Below are positions 9,701-19,788 of a DNA stretch of 64,000 nt, in pieces. Position numbers and translations under genes: made by a program. The stretch's first letter is position 1. The number at the start of each line of letters is the position of its first letter. Under the pieces are notes generated by a model. That model had not been told where the DNA came from. It saw only the letters and a list, made by a program, of their open reading frames with translations, and searched no databases. Origin of the DNA: DATCLS01 sp036563805. GTDB taxonomy: Bacteria > Actinomycetota > Acidimicrobiia > Acidimicrobiales > VFJN01. The stretch is from positions 62,001 through 126,000 of the forward strand of contig DATCLS010000049.1 in assembly GCA_036563805.1 (NCBI GenBank), read 5' to 3'.

Positions 9701-9858
9701 GCCCCGCCGGTGAGGCGCCGCCCCAGCCGGCGCAGGTCGTCCACGCGGCCGCCGGCGCCGCGGTCGTCTGAGCCCCGGCCGCCCCCCGCCGAACCGGCGG
9801 CCGGGGGGTCGGCCGGCTCGGCCCGGCGGTCGGGTTCGATCTCCGTCCGTTCGTTCAT
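6715..9858 (-). CDS. Very large polytopic membrane protein, PTPS-related/glycosyltransferase-like
   Basis: 1047 residues from ATG 9858, with ATGA overlapping the CPBP gene stop. A charged, Gly-rich N-terminus (about 1-110) including an Ala/Glu/Arg helix is followed by a dozen or so membrane segments (about 112-620). The first extracytoplasmic loop has GGDMGAHVWGPAYLRD and DWYAGFPAYQFYMV, resembling the 6-pyruvoyl-tetrahydropterin-synthase-related membrane family and YfhO/PMT-type GT-C enzymes, where an early acidic residue is catalytic. A soluble region with beta-rich segments follows (about 640-930), then a last membrane helix (EYFSYTLTLIGLAALVALV) and a low-complexity tail with a 21-residue repeat. 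It probably transfers sugar from a polyprenyl-phosphate donor made by the following gene; substrate unknown. Confidence 0.72.
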   Translation of the reverse strand: MNERTEIEPDRRAEPADPPAAGSAGGGRGSDDRGAGGRVDDLRRLGRRLTGGAGPGGRGGGGGDGGDAVAVAVGSPDLPPPAAPGDAAAAREEAAREEAERERQRRLVRTATDVIVVAACVAFLIWQLQPSLLVRNTTPAGGDMGAHVWGPAYLRDQLLPNFQIAGWTPDWYAGFPAYQFYMVVPSLAIVALNAGVHGWVGLLPALAGAGLVAYAVARRAEPRARNLAIVGAVAALLLVGLPYGVAFKLVSVSGLVTLPVAAYAFGRLTNLRFPTPAVLAVATLPFLFYRGFTIYGGNIASTLAGEFAFSMALSLGVVYVGVVMKGLETGRHRGWAAVLLALTGLCHLIVAFWVLGATAVTVLVRFNRSRSPWEPCVAVGALGVALLLNALLVGPLLGLVGGLPVLALAGLGVAAVAVALWLASESVRWLTPVMVVGGLLSLFWVGPFYLRRAYLNDMGWEKLPYENETLWQHLFPNKTPDVDLRWAFGLALLGAVVTIVTRLRSGLFLLITSVGVGVAFVVAPEGRLWNGRLLPFYYLTVLLLAGLGVSETVRLITQRARVVRPRPVTAGVPTALAVLVVTLVLVGMPLGALPFDERAGAGFDWPSFSPLQAHAEPESFIPSWARWNYSGYEEKESYREYRDIVLTMEEVGEQHGCGRAFWEYERELDRYGTPMALMLLPHWTDGCIGSMEGLYFEASATTPFHFLTQVELSTRPSAAQRDLPYGTFDIDRGVDHLQMLGVRYYMATSPEAIAAARQHPDLTELAESPPWVVFQVADSPLVEPLANEPAVLTDVGDAQVEWLEEPLDDQGRFGGPAVRWFVDPNQWDVPLASSGPDEWQRIRRGQPPERRPVEPVEVSNLEVGPESLSFDVDQVGTPVLVKVSYFPNWRASGAEGPYRVTPNLMVVVPTDTHVELTYGRTWVEYFSYTLTLIGLAALVALVRQGTYQFRPARPEGRHFARRATAGWHLRGDAAGVDGAARLEGPAWPDGTDGAAGADGAARLEGPAWPDGTDGAAGAVGLGGPDERDDPDPPPAPAGGPGGTSPDP
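6804..6929. repeat. 63-base tandem duplication in the tail of the large membrane protein
   Basis: Two adjacent 63-base units (6804-6866 and 6867-6929) differ at one visible base. They encode two copies of a 21-residue Ala/Gly/Asp/Pro segment (core ARLEGPAWPDGTDGAAG). Near identity at DNA level suggests a recent slippage duplication that stayed in frame. Confidence 0.9.
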
Positions 9859-10592
9859 GAGCCGCTCACCAGGGACACGACGGCGGCGAGGTTGAAGACC
9901 ATGTGGGCGACGACGGCGGGCCCGAGCCGCTCGTAGCGGTCGGCCAGGTAGCCGAGCACCAGCCCGAACGCCGTCAGCGCCGGGAACTGGAGCCACTCGA
10001 AGTGGCTGGCGCCGAAGATCACGGCGGTCACCACGATCCCCGGCACCCGGCCCAGCCGGCGCACCAGGGAGCGCTGCATCAGGCCCCGGTAGAAGATCTC
10101 CTCGACGATCGGGGCGCCGAGGCCGACGATAAGCACGAGCAGGACGACGCCCACGGCGTCGGTCGCCTTGTCGGACAGCGCGCGGGCCGGGGCGTTGAAC
10201 TCGTCGACGTCGACGGAGGTGAGCCAGAACGCCGGCAGGTAGAGCACCAGGATGCCCCACTGCGACACGAGGCCCCACAGGGCCCCGACCCAGGCGTCGG
10301 AGCGGGCGAACCGCAGCCGCAGGTCGCGGACCAGGCCGTTGCCCTTCAGCTCGGTCGCCAGCCACGGGACGCCCAGCAGGCCCAGCCACAGCCCGAGCTG
10401 CGCCACCGCCACCCAGCCCAGCGACAGGTCGTCGAGCTGGTCGGGCTCGAGCCCCTTGATGGCCAGGACCAGCGACGACGCCAGCATCCCCCCGAACTGC
10501 GCCACCACCCAGCCGGCCGCGGCGTCGCCGAACCCCCACCGCACGGGGGCGCGCTCGTCCACGGGCGAGGTCGTCGGCTCGGCGTCGGGCAC
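9855..10592 (-). CDS. CPBP family intramembrane glutamic metalloprotease
   Basis: 245 residues from GTG 10592. About seven membrane helices; the CPBP (CAAX protease and bacteriocin-processing) motifs are EEIFYRG (about 166-172), FGASHFEWL and HMVFN, supplying the Glu and His residues of the active site. Lead gene of the three-gene unit with the giant membrane protein and GtrA-GT2, joined by ATGA. Substrate unknown; co-expression hints at processing of an envelope component. TACCCT sits 6 bases before GTG, and no Shine-Dalgarno is present. Confidence 0.87.
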   Translation of the reverse strand: MPDAEPTTSPVDERAPVRWGFGDAAAGWVVAQFGGMLASSLVLAIKGLEPDQLDDLSLGWVAVAQLGLWLGLLGVPWLATELKGNGLVRDLRLRFARSDAWVGALWGLVSQWGILVLYLPAFWLTSVDVDEFNAPARALSDKATDAVGVVLLVLIVGLGAPIVEEIFYRGLMQRSLVRRLGRVPGIVVTAVIFGASHFEWLQFPALTAFGLVLGYLADRYERLGPAVVAHMVFNLAAVVSLVSGS

Positions 10593-10598
10593 CGGACC

Positions 10599-10604
10599 AG
10601 GGTA
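10599..10604 (-). promoter_or_regulatory. Predicted -10 of leaderless CPBP operon promoter
   Basis: Reverse-strand TACCCT, 6 bases before GTG 10592, with no ribosome-binding site. Confidence 0.5.
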
Positions 10605-10680
10605 CGCAACCGGTCATCGGCCGCCAGACGCGGGAAAGGCGGTGCCGGCGGCGCCGGACCGCCCGCACGGGCGAGGTCGG

Positions 10681-10905
10681 TCAGGGGGCCGGCGTGACCA
10701 GCCGCGCCGCCTCGCCCCGTCGGTCCTCGAGCCGCCAGCCGCGGGGCACGGTCATCGCCTCGGCGTGGGCGGCGCACAGGTCGTACGACATGGGGTGGGG
10801 GTCGCCGGACAGGGCGTCCAGCCACGTGACCCGTGCCTGGTAGTCGTAGGTGAGGGTGGCCGAAGCGGCCTCACTGCATGCGGGGCGGGCGCAGGCGCGA
10901 GTCAC
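10681..10905 (-). CDS. DUF3499 family protein
   Basis: 74 residues, GTG start at 10905. The sequence CARPACSEAASATLTYDYQ ... SYDLCAAHAEAMTVPRGW matches the actinobacterial DUF3499 family (Rv3258c-like): two N-terminal Cys plus a C-x-x-H pair could bind one metal ion. Function unknown. In other actinobacteria this gene lies beside manB and whiB2; here manB is 5 kb away and no whiB is visible in the window. TACGTT at 10914-10919 lies 8 bases before the GTG, so it is probably leaderless. Confidence 0.85.
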   Translation of the reverse strand: MTRACARPACSEAASATLTYDYQARVTWLDALSGDPHPMSYDLCAAHAEAMTVPRGWRLEDRRGEAARLVTPAP

Positions 10906-10913
10906 GGGCGGTC

Positions 10914-10919
10914 AACGTA
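10914..10919 (-). promoter_or_regulatory. Predicted -10 of leaderless DUF3499 promoter
   Basis: Reverse-strand TACGTT, 8 bases upstream of GTG 10905. It is divergent from the ftsH promoter at 10989-10994; both lie in the 95-base gap. Confidence 0.5.
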
Positions 10920-10988
10920 GTGGGACGCGGCGCGCGACGCGGGGAATGGTCGGCGGCACGCTGAGCTTCTATCGACCTTTCTGACCCG

Positions 10989-10994
10989 TATCCT
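10989..10994 (+). promoter_or_regulatory. Predicted -10 of leaderless ftsH promoter
   Basis: TATCCT, 6 bases before ATG 11001, the closest to the canonical TATAAT box in this set. No Shine-Dalgarno before the ATG. Confidence 0.55.
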
Positions 10995-11000
10995 GGTCGC

Positions 11001-13145
<2,145 letters not shown>

Positions 13146-13180
13146 CCGGGGCGACCGCGTGATCTGACCAGTGATCTGAC

Positions 13181-13219
13181 CGACGCCCGGTCGGACCGAA
13201 CGGCCCCGACCGGGCGTCG
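13181..13219. terminator. Bidirectional hairpin between ftsH and thioredoxin gene
   Basis: A perfect 14-base stem, CGACGCCCGGTCGG with its complement at 13206-13219, around an 11-base loop, between convergent genes. There is no T-run, so it would be a GC-rich hairpin terminator of actinobacterial type. Confidence 0.7.
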
Positions 13220-13237
13220 CCGCGTTCGCTCAGCCGG

Positions 13238-13771
13238 TCAGCGCTCCGCGGTCTGGCCCGGCCGCGGGGCGTCGCCGGCCTCGGCCTCCGGTCCGGGGGC
13301 GGGGGCGGGGGCGGGGGCGGCCAGGCCGTGGTCGCAGCCCTCGGCGGGCAGGCTGCCCGGCTCCCGCACCTCGGCCAGCGTGGCCCACAGGTCGGTGGCG
13401 GTCACCGGCCCCAGGAACCGGGCCCGGACGACCCCGTCGGCATCGGCGATCACGACTCCCGGCACGGCGGTGATCTCGTACTTGGTGTGCAGGTCGCGGG
13501 CCGCGGTCACCTCCAGCTCCTGCACGGCCACCTCGTCGCTGGCCAACACCCGGGCCTTCTCCCACACCGCGGCGCACGTGCTGCAGGTGGCCGAGGTGAA
13601 CACCGCCACGAGCCACGGCGCCTCGGGCCTGTCGAAGTCGGCCCGGTCGAGCCGGTCGGGCAGCGTGTGGCTGGTGTTGGTCGGCGCCGGCACCGCCCGC
13701 CGCCGTTGGACGACGAGCGCCACCGCGACGGCCACGGCCGCCAGGGCCACCACGAGCAGGGCACGTTCCAC
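13238..13771 (-). CDS. Membrane-anchored thioredoxin-like protein
   Basis: 177 residues from GTG 13771. An N-terminal membrane anchor (ALLVVALAAVAVAVALVV) leads to a thioredoxin fold: VAVFTSATCSTCAAVW has the CxxC redox site (CSTC), and ITAVPGVVIAD has the cis-Pro loop. A short acidic/Pro tail follows. It probably works on the outer face of the membrane as a thiol-disulfide reductase or oxidase. The frame is open upstream to 13975, but that part is Pro/Gly/Arg low complexity, so the GTG that places the hydrophobic anchor at the N-terminus is preferred. Confidence 0.8.
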   Translation of the reverse strand: MERALLVVALAAVAVAVALVVQRRRAVPAPTNTSHTLPDRLDRADFDRPEAPWLVAVFTSATCSTCAAVWEKARVLASDEVAVQELEVTAARDLHTKYEITAVPGVVIADADGVVRARFLGPVTATDLWATLAEVREPGSLPAEGCDHGLAAPAPAPAPGPEAEAGDAPRPGQTAER

Positions 13772-14221
13772 GCCCCGATCGTCGCGCGCGGCGCCGGCGG
13801 GCGGCGACGCCGGGCACCGCGCCGACCGGGGCCGGCGGGGCGGCCCCGTCGGGCGCCGGACCGGGGGGACGGCATCGGGCGCCGGGCCGGGGCAGGCCGG
13901 GCCGGAACGCCGGGCCGGCGCCGACCCGGGCGGCACGTCGGGCGGCAGACCGGGCGGCGGACCGGGCGGCGACATCGGGCGCCGGACCGGGCGGCGACAT
14001 CGCGCGCCGCACCGGGCGGACGGCCCGGTCGACGGACCCGCTGGCCGGGCCGGAACGCCGTGCCCTGCGCCGACCCGGGCGGCGAGATCGAGCGCCCAGC
14101 AACCATGCCGGACGGCGGACCGGACGGCGGACCGGACAGCGGGCGATCGGGCGGCAGACCGGACGGCGGACCGGGCGGCGGGCCACCGGTCGGCGGATGG
14201 GGGCCGGGCAGCCGGGCCGGG
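13772..14221. repeat. 450-base GC-rich low-complexity spacer with degenerate GGCGGACCGG repeats
   Basis: No gene is supported here. The sequence is dominated by short degenerate direct repeats of the type GGCGG(A/C)CCGG(A/G), clearest at about 13930-14020 and 14105-14200. It lies downstream of the DUF5719 gene and upstream of the thioredoxin gene, so it holds a terminator or promoter at most. Confidence 0.7.
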
Positions 14222-16294
14222 TCAGCCGGCCAGGTCGAACGCCTCGACCGGGACGGCGGCGTCCCCGGCCGGGAGGCCCGGGACCATGGCCTGGATCAGG
14301 CCGCCGGGCGTGGTGATCAGGCGCTCGACCACGACCGGGGCGTCGGCCACGACCCGGACGGCGCCGTCCGGCCCGGCCACGTCGTCGCCGAGGTCGAGCC
14401 GCCGCAGGCCCCCGGGCGGGACCTCCACGTCCTGCAGGCCCTCCGCCGCGATCGGCGCCCCCTGCCCCAGGCCGGTCACGGAGACCCGGGCCGGCCGCTC
14501 GGGGTCGGGGTTGAACGCCACCAGGCTGCTTCCCGGCCGGTCGCCGCCGCCCAGCGTGGCGAACAGCCAGGTCGGCGCAGCGAACGCCGCGCCCGGCCCG
14601 GCGGCGACGTCGCCGCCCCGCCGCCGGGTGAACGTCTGCACCCGCTCGGCCACGACCGGCACACCGTTGCGCGACCGCACCACGGTGGTGTGCACGTCGT
14701 TGCGGGGCACGCGGTCGTCCTCGGCGTAGTCGATGACCTCGTAGCGGCCGGGCCGGACCGTGACGCCGAACGGCTGGGGCGGCGGGGCGTCGGCCGGCAG
14801 CTCGACGGGGTGGACCGACACGTCGACCTCGGCCCGCTCGTCGCCGGGGTTGTAGAGGACGATGCGCTCGCCCCGGCTGGCGGACACGGTGCCGGCCGGG
14901 AACACCCAGGTCCCGAGGGGGGAGGGCGCGGCGAGCGCCAGCGCCAGGCCCTCGACGTCCCTGGACCCGTCGAACGTCTGCAGTCGCTCGACCACGATCG
15001 GCCCGGAGCGGGACCGCACCGTGGCCGCCACCTGGTCGCGCCGGGTGACCTCGCCGCCGACGTCGACGCCGACCACCCCGCCGGCGGGCACCGGCAGCCC
15101 CTGGTAGCGGACCGGCTCGCGCAGCCCGTCGTCGGTGCTGAGCACGATGTCGACGGCGGCCACGCTGGGGAACGGGTTGAACAGCACGAGCACGTCACGG
15201 GCGTCGCGTGCGGTCGACCCCGAGGCGAGGAACCACTCGGTCGACGCCGTCGAGGCGCAGGGGCCTGCGTCGCGGCCGTGGGGGCCGGCGACCTCGTGCT
15301 CGACGACCGCCGAGCCGTCGAGCTCGACCAGCGCGGAGGCCAGCGGCGCCCGGTGGACGTCGGCCAGCCGGACCTCGACCCGCCCGCCCGGCGGGACCTC
15401 GACGTCCTGCTGGCCGTCGGGCGTGCCCGGGTCGGGGGCGGCGGAGGCCTCGTCCTGCTCGGCGTTCCAGGCGCCGCCCAGCGTGGGCCCGGGCTCGCCC
15501 CCGCCGGCGCCCTCGCCGCCGTCGCCCTGCCCAACGGTGTCGGAGCCGTCGGTGTCGTCGGTGTCGTTCGCGCGGGGGCCGGGCTCCTCCTGCCGGGCGC
15601 CGCCCGGGGTGCGCACGCCGACGGCCGTGGCCGTGGCCACGCCCGGGGCCCGGTCGGCGGACTCGTCGTCGCCCGCCTCGCCGCCGCGGGCGCCCTCGCC
15701 CTCGCCGGCCCCGTCGGCGCGGTCCGCCCCGGACCCGTCCGAGGCGGCGTCGGGGCCACCCGCACCGGCATCGGCGCGGTCCGCCCCAGACCCGTCCGAG
15801 GCGGCGTCGGAGCCACCCGCACCGGCATCGGCGCGGTCCGCCCCAGACCCGTCCGAGGCGGCGTCGGAGCCGCCCTCGCCGGTCCCGTCGGCGCCCGGAT
15901 CCGCTCCGCCGGACTCGCTGGGCCCGTCGGACTCCTCGGCCTCGTCGGCCGTCGCCGCCGAGGCGTCTTCCGCGCCGTCGGTCGAGCCATCAGATGCCGG
16001 CTCGGGGTCGGCGGCGGCGACCTCGCCGGCGAAGACGCTCACCGTGCCGGTCACGGGCTCGCCACCCGGGTTGAGGACGACGACCGTGTGGTCGGCCTCG
16101 CCGCCGTCCTCGGCCGTGCCGGCGGCGCAGTACCACGTCGAGGCGAGCACGTCGGCGGCGGGCGCCGCCGGCATCTCCACGCCGGGCTCCGCAGCGGCCG
16201 GCTCCGGGGCGCGGTCGTCGCCGGCGGTGCCGGCCAGCACGGCCCCCGCCACCGCGCCCGCGACCAGCACCACGAACGGGAGGCGCGGGCTCAT
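14222..16294 (-). CDS. DUF5719 family secreted/anchored protein
   Basis: 690 residues from ATG 16294; ATGA overlaps the stop of the giant GT2 gene. The N-terminal hydrophobic segment (PFVVLVAGAVAGAVLAGTAG) is a signal peptide or anchor. The C-terminal half (about 350-690) repeats a beta-rich unit with phrases such as VLFNPFPSVAAVDIVLS, IVVERLQTFDGS, IVLYNPGDERAEVDV and VVAERVQTF, the hallmark of actinobacterial DUF5719. Between them lies a long acidic Asp/Ser/Gly/Ala linker (about 95-270) with three near-identical 19-residue repeats. The constant pairing with a GT2/membrane protein suggests an extracytoplasmic partner of that enzyme; no enzymatic function is known. Confidence 0.82.
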   Translation of the reverse strand: MSPRLPFVVLVAGAVAGAVLAGTAGDDRAPEPAAAEPGVEMPAAPAADVLASTWYCAAGTAEDGGEADHTVVVLNPGGEPVTGTVSVFAGEVAAADPEPASDGSTDGAEDASAATADEAEESDGPSESGGADPGADGTGEGGSDAASDGSGADRADAGAGGSDAASDGSGADRADAGAGGPDAASDGSGADRADGAGEGEGARGGEAGDDESADRAPGVATATAVGVRTPGGARQEEPGPRANDTDDTDGSDTVGQGDGGEGAGGGEPGPTLGGAWNAEQDEASAAPDPGTPDGQQDVEVPPGGRVEVRLADVHRAPLASALVELDGSAVVEHEVAGPHGRDAGPCASTASTEWFLASGSTARDARDVLVLFNPFPSVAAVDIVLSTDDGLREPVRYQGLPVPAGGVVGVDVGGEVTRRDQVAATVRSRSGPIVVERLQTFDGSRDVEGLALALAAPSPLGTWVFPAGTVSASRGERIVLYNPGDERAEVDVSVHPVELPADAPPPQPFGVTVRPGRYEVIDYAEDDRVPRNDVHTTVVRSRNGVPVVAERVQTFTRRRGGDVAAGPGAAFAAPTWLFATLGGGDRPGSSLVAFNPDPERPARVSVTGLGQGAPIAAEGLQDVEVPPGGLRRLDLGDDVAGPDGAVRVVADAPVVVERLITTPGGLIQAMVPGLPAGDAAVPVEAFDLAG
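15714..15884. repeat. Three tandem 57-base repeats in the DUF5719 linker
   Basis: Units at 15714-15770, 15771-15827 and 15828-15884 differ at only a few bases. Each encodes the 19 residues GGSDAASDGSGADRADAGA or a close variant. In-frame slippage would change linker length without harming the folded domains. Confidence 0.9.
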
Positions 16295-19200
16295 CGCACC
16301 AGCTCGCGGCCCGGGGCCGGTGGCCTCGCCACGGGCTCGATCTCCAGGGCCGGCGACACCGCCCCCGGCGACGCCCCCGGCGGCGCCGGCCCGGGCGGCC
16401 CGGCAGGACCCGGCGGCCCGGATCCCGGCGAGCCCGGCGGCCCCGGGGGCACCGGCCCATCCGACGGGGCCGACGCCGGCGACGACCGGTCGGCCGCCCG
16501 CCGCCTCTCGCCGGATGCGTAGCGCATGCGGGTCACCGCCACGGCCACCGCCAGCCACAGGGCCACCTGGGCGGCGAGCAGGGCCCGGAACCAGATCGAG
16601 GTGCGGTAGGCCAGCACGGCCGACCCGCCCTCGCCCGTCTCGAACGCGGTCGCCCAGCCGTAGGCGCCGCGCCGCTCGGCCGTCGTGCCCTCGACCGACA
16701 GCTGCCAGCGGCCGGGCGGCGCAGCGTGGACGAGCGTGAACCCGGCCGGCACCGTGCCCCGGAAGCCGGCGCCGTCGTGGGCCAGCAGCACGGGGAACGA
16801 CCGGGACAGGTCGACGCGTTGGAGCGCCTCGACGTCGGGGGTGTCGAGGGCGGACGTGTCCGCCACCAGCGAGCGGGCCGGGGCGAACGCCGTGTTGCGG
16901 TACAGGGTGATGGCCGGGTCGAGCGGGACCTGCTCGAGGTCGAGCTGGGCCCCGAGGGCGGTCGTCACGGCCTCGGGCACCGGCCGCTCCTCGGCCACGT
17001 ACGGCGACGGCGCCTCCCGGGCCGGCACGGCGATGTACTGCACGCCCATCGGCGCCAGCAGCCGCCCGAGCCGGGTGGTGCGCCGCTCGACGGCGAGGTC
17101 GAGCACCTCGCCCAGCCGGGCGTCGGCGCCCTCGGCCGCCCCCGGCCACAGGTCGCGCACGCCCGGCCCGCCCTCGAGCGTGGCCGCGTAGCTGATGCCG
17201 TCGCGCCAGGCCTGGCCGCCGCCCCCCGGCAGGACGTCGGGGTCGCCGATCCACAGCACCCGCGACGGCACCTCGGTGACGTCGCGCTCGACGAACCCCA
17301 GCACGCCCGCGAAGTCGCCCGGCGGCATGCGCCACCAGCCGTCGACGGAGCCGCCCACCACCGGGGCCAGCGAGACCGCCAGGGCGGCGGCCCCGACCGC
17401 CGCGCTCAGCCGGCGGAAGCCGAAGCGCCAGGCCCGCTCGGCCAGGTCGTGCTCGAGGGTGGCGATGGCCAGGGAGGCGGCCAGGGCCAGCCCGGCCCCG
17501 GCCGGGGCCAGCAGGACGTCGGGATGGGGCAGCGGCAGCGCCACCGCGCCCTCCTGCTGGGCCCAGGCCAGGCCCCAGAACCCGACGGCCACGGTCCAGC
17601 CGCGGATGGCCCACTGGAGCCGCCACTCCCGGCCGACCAGCAGCGGCGCCGCGGCCGCCACCAGCAGGGCGAACCCGACCGGCGATCCGCCGAACGGCCC
17701 GGTGTGGAAGCGGAGCAGGTCCACGGCGGTCAGCTCGCCGACGTGGCGGTCGACGCCGATCCAGGCCTCGAGCCGGGCGCCGCTCCGCACGACGTCGAGC
17801 AGCATGGGCGCGTGCAGGGCGGCGGCGACGGCGGCGCCCAGGCCGGTGACGGCCACGAGCCGCGCCGCCCCGGCGGCCCGGAAGGCGAGCAGCGACCCGA
17901 GGGCCAGCGCCGCGCCCACCGCCAGCAGCACCAGGGGGGCGTAGGGGACGAGGAGGCCGACGACGCCGGTGAGCAGCCCGACGGCCAGCGCGTGGCGCAC
18001 GACCGAGTGGGGCACGACGATCAGCGGTGCGTCGACCGGGCGGAAGGGGGCGTCGCCGATGACGCGGGCCAGGCGCCCGATCAGCCACGGCAGGCCGGCG
18101 TAGAGGGCCAGCGCCGACCAGCGCCCGCCGGCCAGCGCGTTGTACGGGACGGGGACGGCGGCGTAGGCGACGGCCGCCGCCACCTGGACCCGGCGCGACC
18201 GGGTCGGCCGCATGAGGCGGTAGGCGCCGACGACCCCGAGCGGGAGCAGCCCGACGGTGGCCGCGGTCCGGACGAGCCCGAGCGCGCCGCCGGCGACGGC
18301 CCCCAGGGCGCCCACGACGCCGACCAGCGCCGGCGCGGCGGTGGCCGAACCCAGGCCGGTGTGGCGCCAGCCGCTCGTCCACTCGGCCATCAGCCCCCCG
18401 CCCGCGCCCTCGAGCGGGACGAGCTCGCCGATCGCCGGCACGTACCGGGTGAGCAGGTGGCGGCTGCCGAACGCCAGGACGCCGGCGAGGGCGGCGGCGA
18501 CCAGCACCGTGCCGGGCGTCCACGTGCCCCGTTCGTCCGCCGTCGGCTCCTCGGGGACGGCCGGGGCCCCGGCCTCGGCCAGCGCGGCCTGCAGGCGGGC
18601 CTCGCCCCCGACCCGGCGCAGCTGGATCCGGGGTCCGATCAGCCCCTGGACCTGGAGGCGGCGGATGCGCCGGTCGGGCACCCGCCGGATCGAGCGCACG
18701 TGGCGCCGGGCGACGAGCAGCGATCGCCAGCGCCGGAGGTTCCACAGCCAGGCGCCCACCGCGTCGCGGGCCCGGCCCGGGCGCCCGGTGACCAGGGCGC
18801 CGATCGCCTGGCCGGCGGTCATGGCCAGGGCCTGGATCACGGTGAGCGTCAGCTGCAACGGCCCGTAGCAGGTGAGCAACGCCCGCAGGCGGTGGCGGCT
18901 GGCCAGCCGGCGGCGCTCGTCGGGGGTGGTGCGCTCGGCGAACGCCTCGGCGTGGCGGACCTTGGCGCTGGACGCCACCAGCACCCGGGCCCCGGCCACG
19001 CGGGCCCGCCAGCACAGGCTCAGGTCGTCGCCGAGGAACGTGATGGCCTCGTCGAACCCGCCGATCCGCTCGAAGAGCGGCGCGTCGACCAGCGTGAACG
19101 CCCCGGGGACGCTGATGACCTCGCGCAGGCCGTCGTGCTGGGCCTGGTCGAGCTCGCCGGGCTCGGCGAACGGCATCGTGGTGCCGAGCCGGTCGACGGC

Positions 19201-19632
19201 CACGCCCACCTGGCGGAGGCGCCGGGGGTCGTGCCAGTCGACAAGCTTGGGGCCGACGATGGCGGCGTCCCACGTGCGGGCCGCCTCGACCAGCTCGGAC
19301 AGCGCGTTCGGCTCGGGCACCACGTCGTCGTGGGCGAACACGTAGAACGCCGCCCCCTCGACGACGTCGAGGATGTGGTTGGCGGCGGCGCCGTAGCCGA
19401 GGTCGGGCGGGACCCGGAGCACCCGGGCGTCGGGCAGCGCCCGCAGCACCCGATCGGTCGGGTCGATCTCGCGCCCGGTGTCGATGACGAGGACGCGGTA
19501 GTTGGGGTGGTCCTGCACCGCCAGGGCGGCGAGGAGCGCGTCGAACCGCTCGGCCGGCGCGTCGTGGGTGACGACGACCACGACGACCGGCGGGGAGCCC
19601 GCAGGGCCGCGATCACGTCCGTCCTGGTCCAC
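16291..19632 (-). CDS. Giant GT2 glycosyltransferase fused to a polytopic membrane domain
   Basis: 1113 residues from GTG 19632. Residues 1-270 are a GT-A domain: VVVVVVTHDAPAERFDALL, YRVLVIDTGREID, the metal site FAHDDVVPEPNAL, and the acceptor-side FLGDDLSLCWRARVAG. Cytoplasmic linkers and about ten or more membrane helices follow (about 300-800), then an extracytoplasmic domain and a final helix near 1060 (ALLAAQVALWLAVAVAVTRM). This architecture, paired with DUF5719, recurs near manB in actinobacteria; the glycan made is unknown. The GTG is chosen because homology begins there and TACCCT lies 9 bases upstream; the frame stays open further up but opposes another gene. Confidence 0.83.
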   Translation of the reverse strand: MDQDGRDRGPAGSPPVVVVVVTHDAPAERFDALLAALAVQDHPNYRVLVIDTGREIDPTDRVLRALPDARVLRVPPDLGYGAAANHILDVVEGAAFYVFAHDDVVPEPNALSELVEAARTWDAAIVGPKLVDWHDPRRLRQVGVAVDRLGTTMPFAEPGELDQAQHDGLREVISVPGAFTLVDAPLFERIGGFDEAITFLGDDLSLCWRARVAGARVLVASSAKVRHAEAFAERTTPDERRRLASRHRLRALLTCYGPLQLTLTVIQALAMTAGQAIGALVTGRPGRARDAVGAWLWNLRRWRSLLVARRHVRSIRRVPDRRIRRLQVQGLIGPRIQLRRVGGEARLQAALAEAGAPAVPEEPTADERGTWTPGTVLVAAALAGVLAFGSRHLLTRYVPAIGELVPLEGAGGGLMAEWTSGWRHTGLGSATAAPALVGVVGALGAVAGGALGLVRTAATVGLLPLGVVGAYRLMRPTRSRRVQVAAAVAYAAVPVPYNALAGGRWSALALYAGLPWLIGRLARVIGDAPFRPVDAPLIVVPHSVVRHALAVGLLTGVVGLLVPYAPLVLLAVGAALALGSLLAFRAAGAARLVAVTGLGAAVAAALHAPMLLDVVRSGARLEAWIGVDRHVGELTAVDLLRFHTGPFGGSPVGFALLVAAAAPLLVGREWRLQWAIRGWTVAVGFWGLAWAQQEGAVALPLPHPDVLLAPAGAGLALAASLAIATLEHDLAERAWRFGFRRLSAAVGAAALAVSLAPVVGGSVDGWWRMPPGDFAGVLGFVERDVTEVPSRVLWIGDPDVLPGGGGQAWRDGISYAATLEGGPGVRDLWPGAAEGADARLGEVLDLAVERRTTRLGRLLAPMGVQYIAVPAREAPSPYVAEERPVPEAVTTALGAQLDLEQVPLDPAITLYRNTAFAPARSLVADTSALDTPDVEALQRVDLSRSFPVLLAHDGAGFRGTVPAGFTLVHAAPPGRWQLSVEGTTAERRGAYGWATAFETGEGGSAVLAYRTSIWFRALLAAQVALWLAVAVAVTRMRYASGERRRAADRSSPASAPSDGPVPPGPPGSPGSGPPGPAGPPGPAPPGASPGAVSPALEIEPVARPPAPGRELVR

Positions 19633-19641
19633 GGCGTAGCG

Positions 19642-19647
19642 AGGGTA
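19642..19647 (-). promoter_or_regulatory. Predicted -10 of leaderless GT2-DUF5719 promoter
   Basis: Reverse-strand TACCCT, 9 bases before GTG 19632; no ribosome-binding site. Confidence 0.45.
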
Positions 19648-19788
19648 GCCCGCAGCGTGGTCGCGCCCGCGGACCCGGAGGGAGGCCCGAGCACCCGCGC
19701 TTTCCTTCACGAAGGCGTGCAAGCGGCGGTCACCCCCTTGTAGCGTCGCAGGTGCGGGTGGCGGGCACGGCCGCGGGAGGGCGGCACC

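Noticed and set aside
13772..13975. N-terminal extension of the thioredoxin-like protein
   Set aside because: Pro/Gly/Arg filler ahead of a proper membrane anchor; GTG 13771 fits a normal N-terminus.
13328..16522. Over 1000-codon + strand frame across the spacer and DUF5719 gene
   Set aside because: Compositional artefact that spans a noncoding repeat and an antisense gene.
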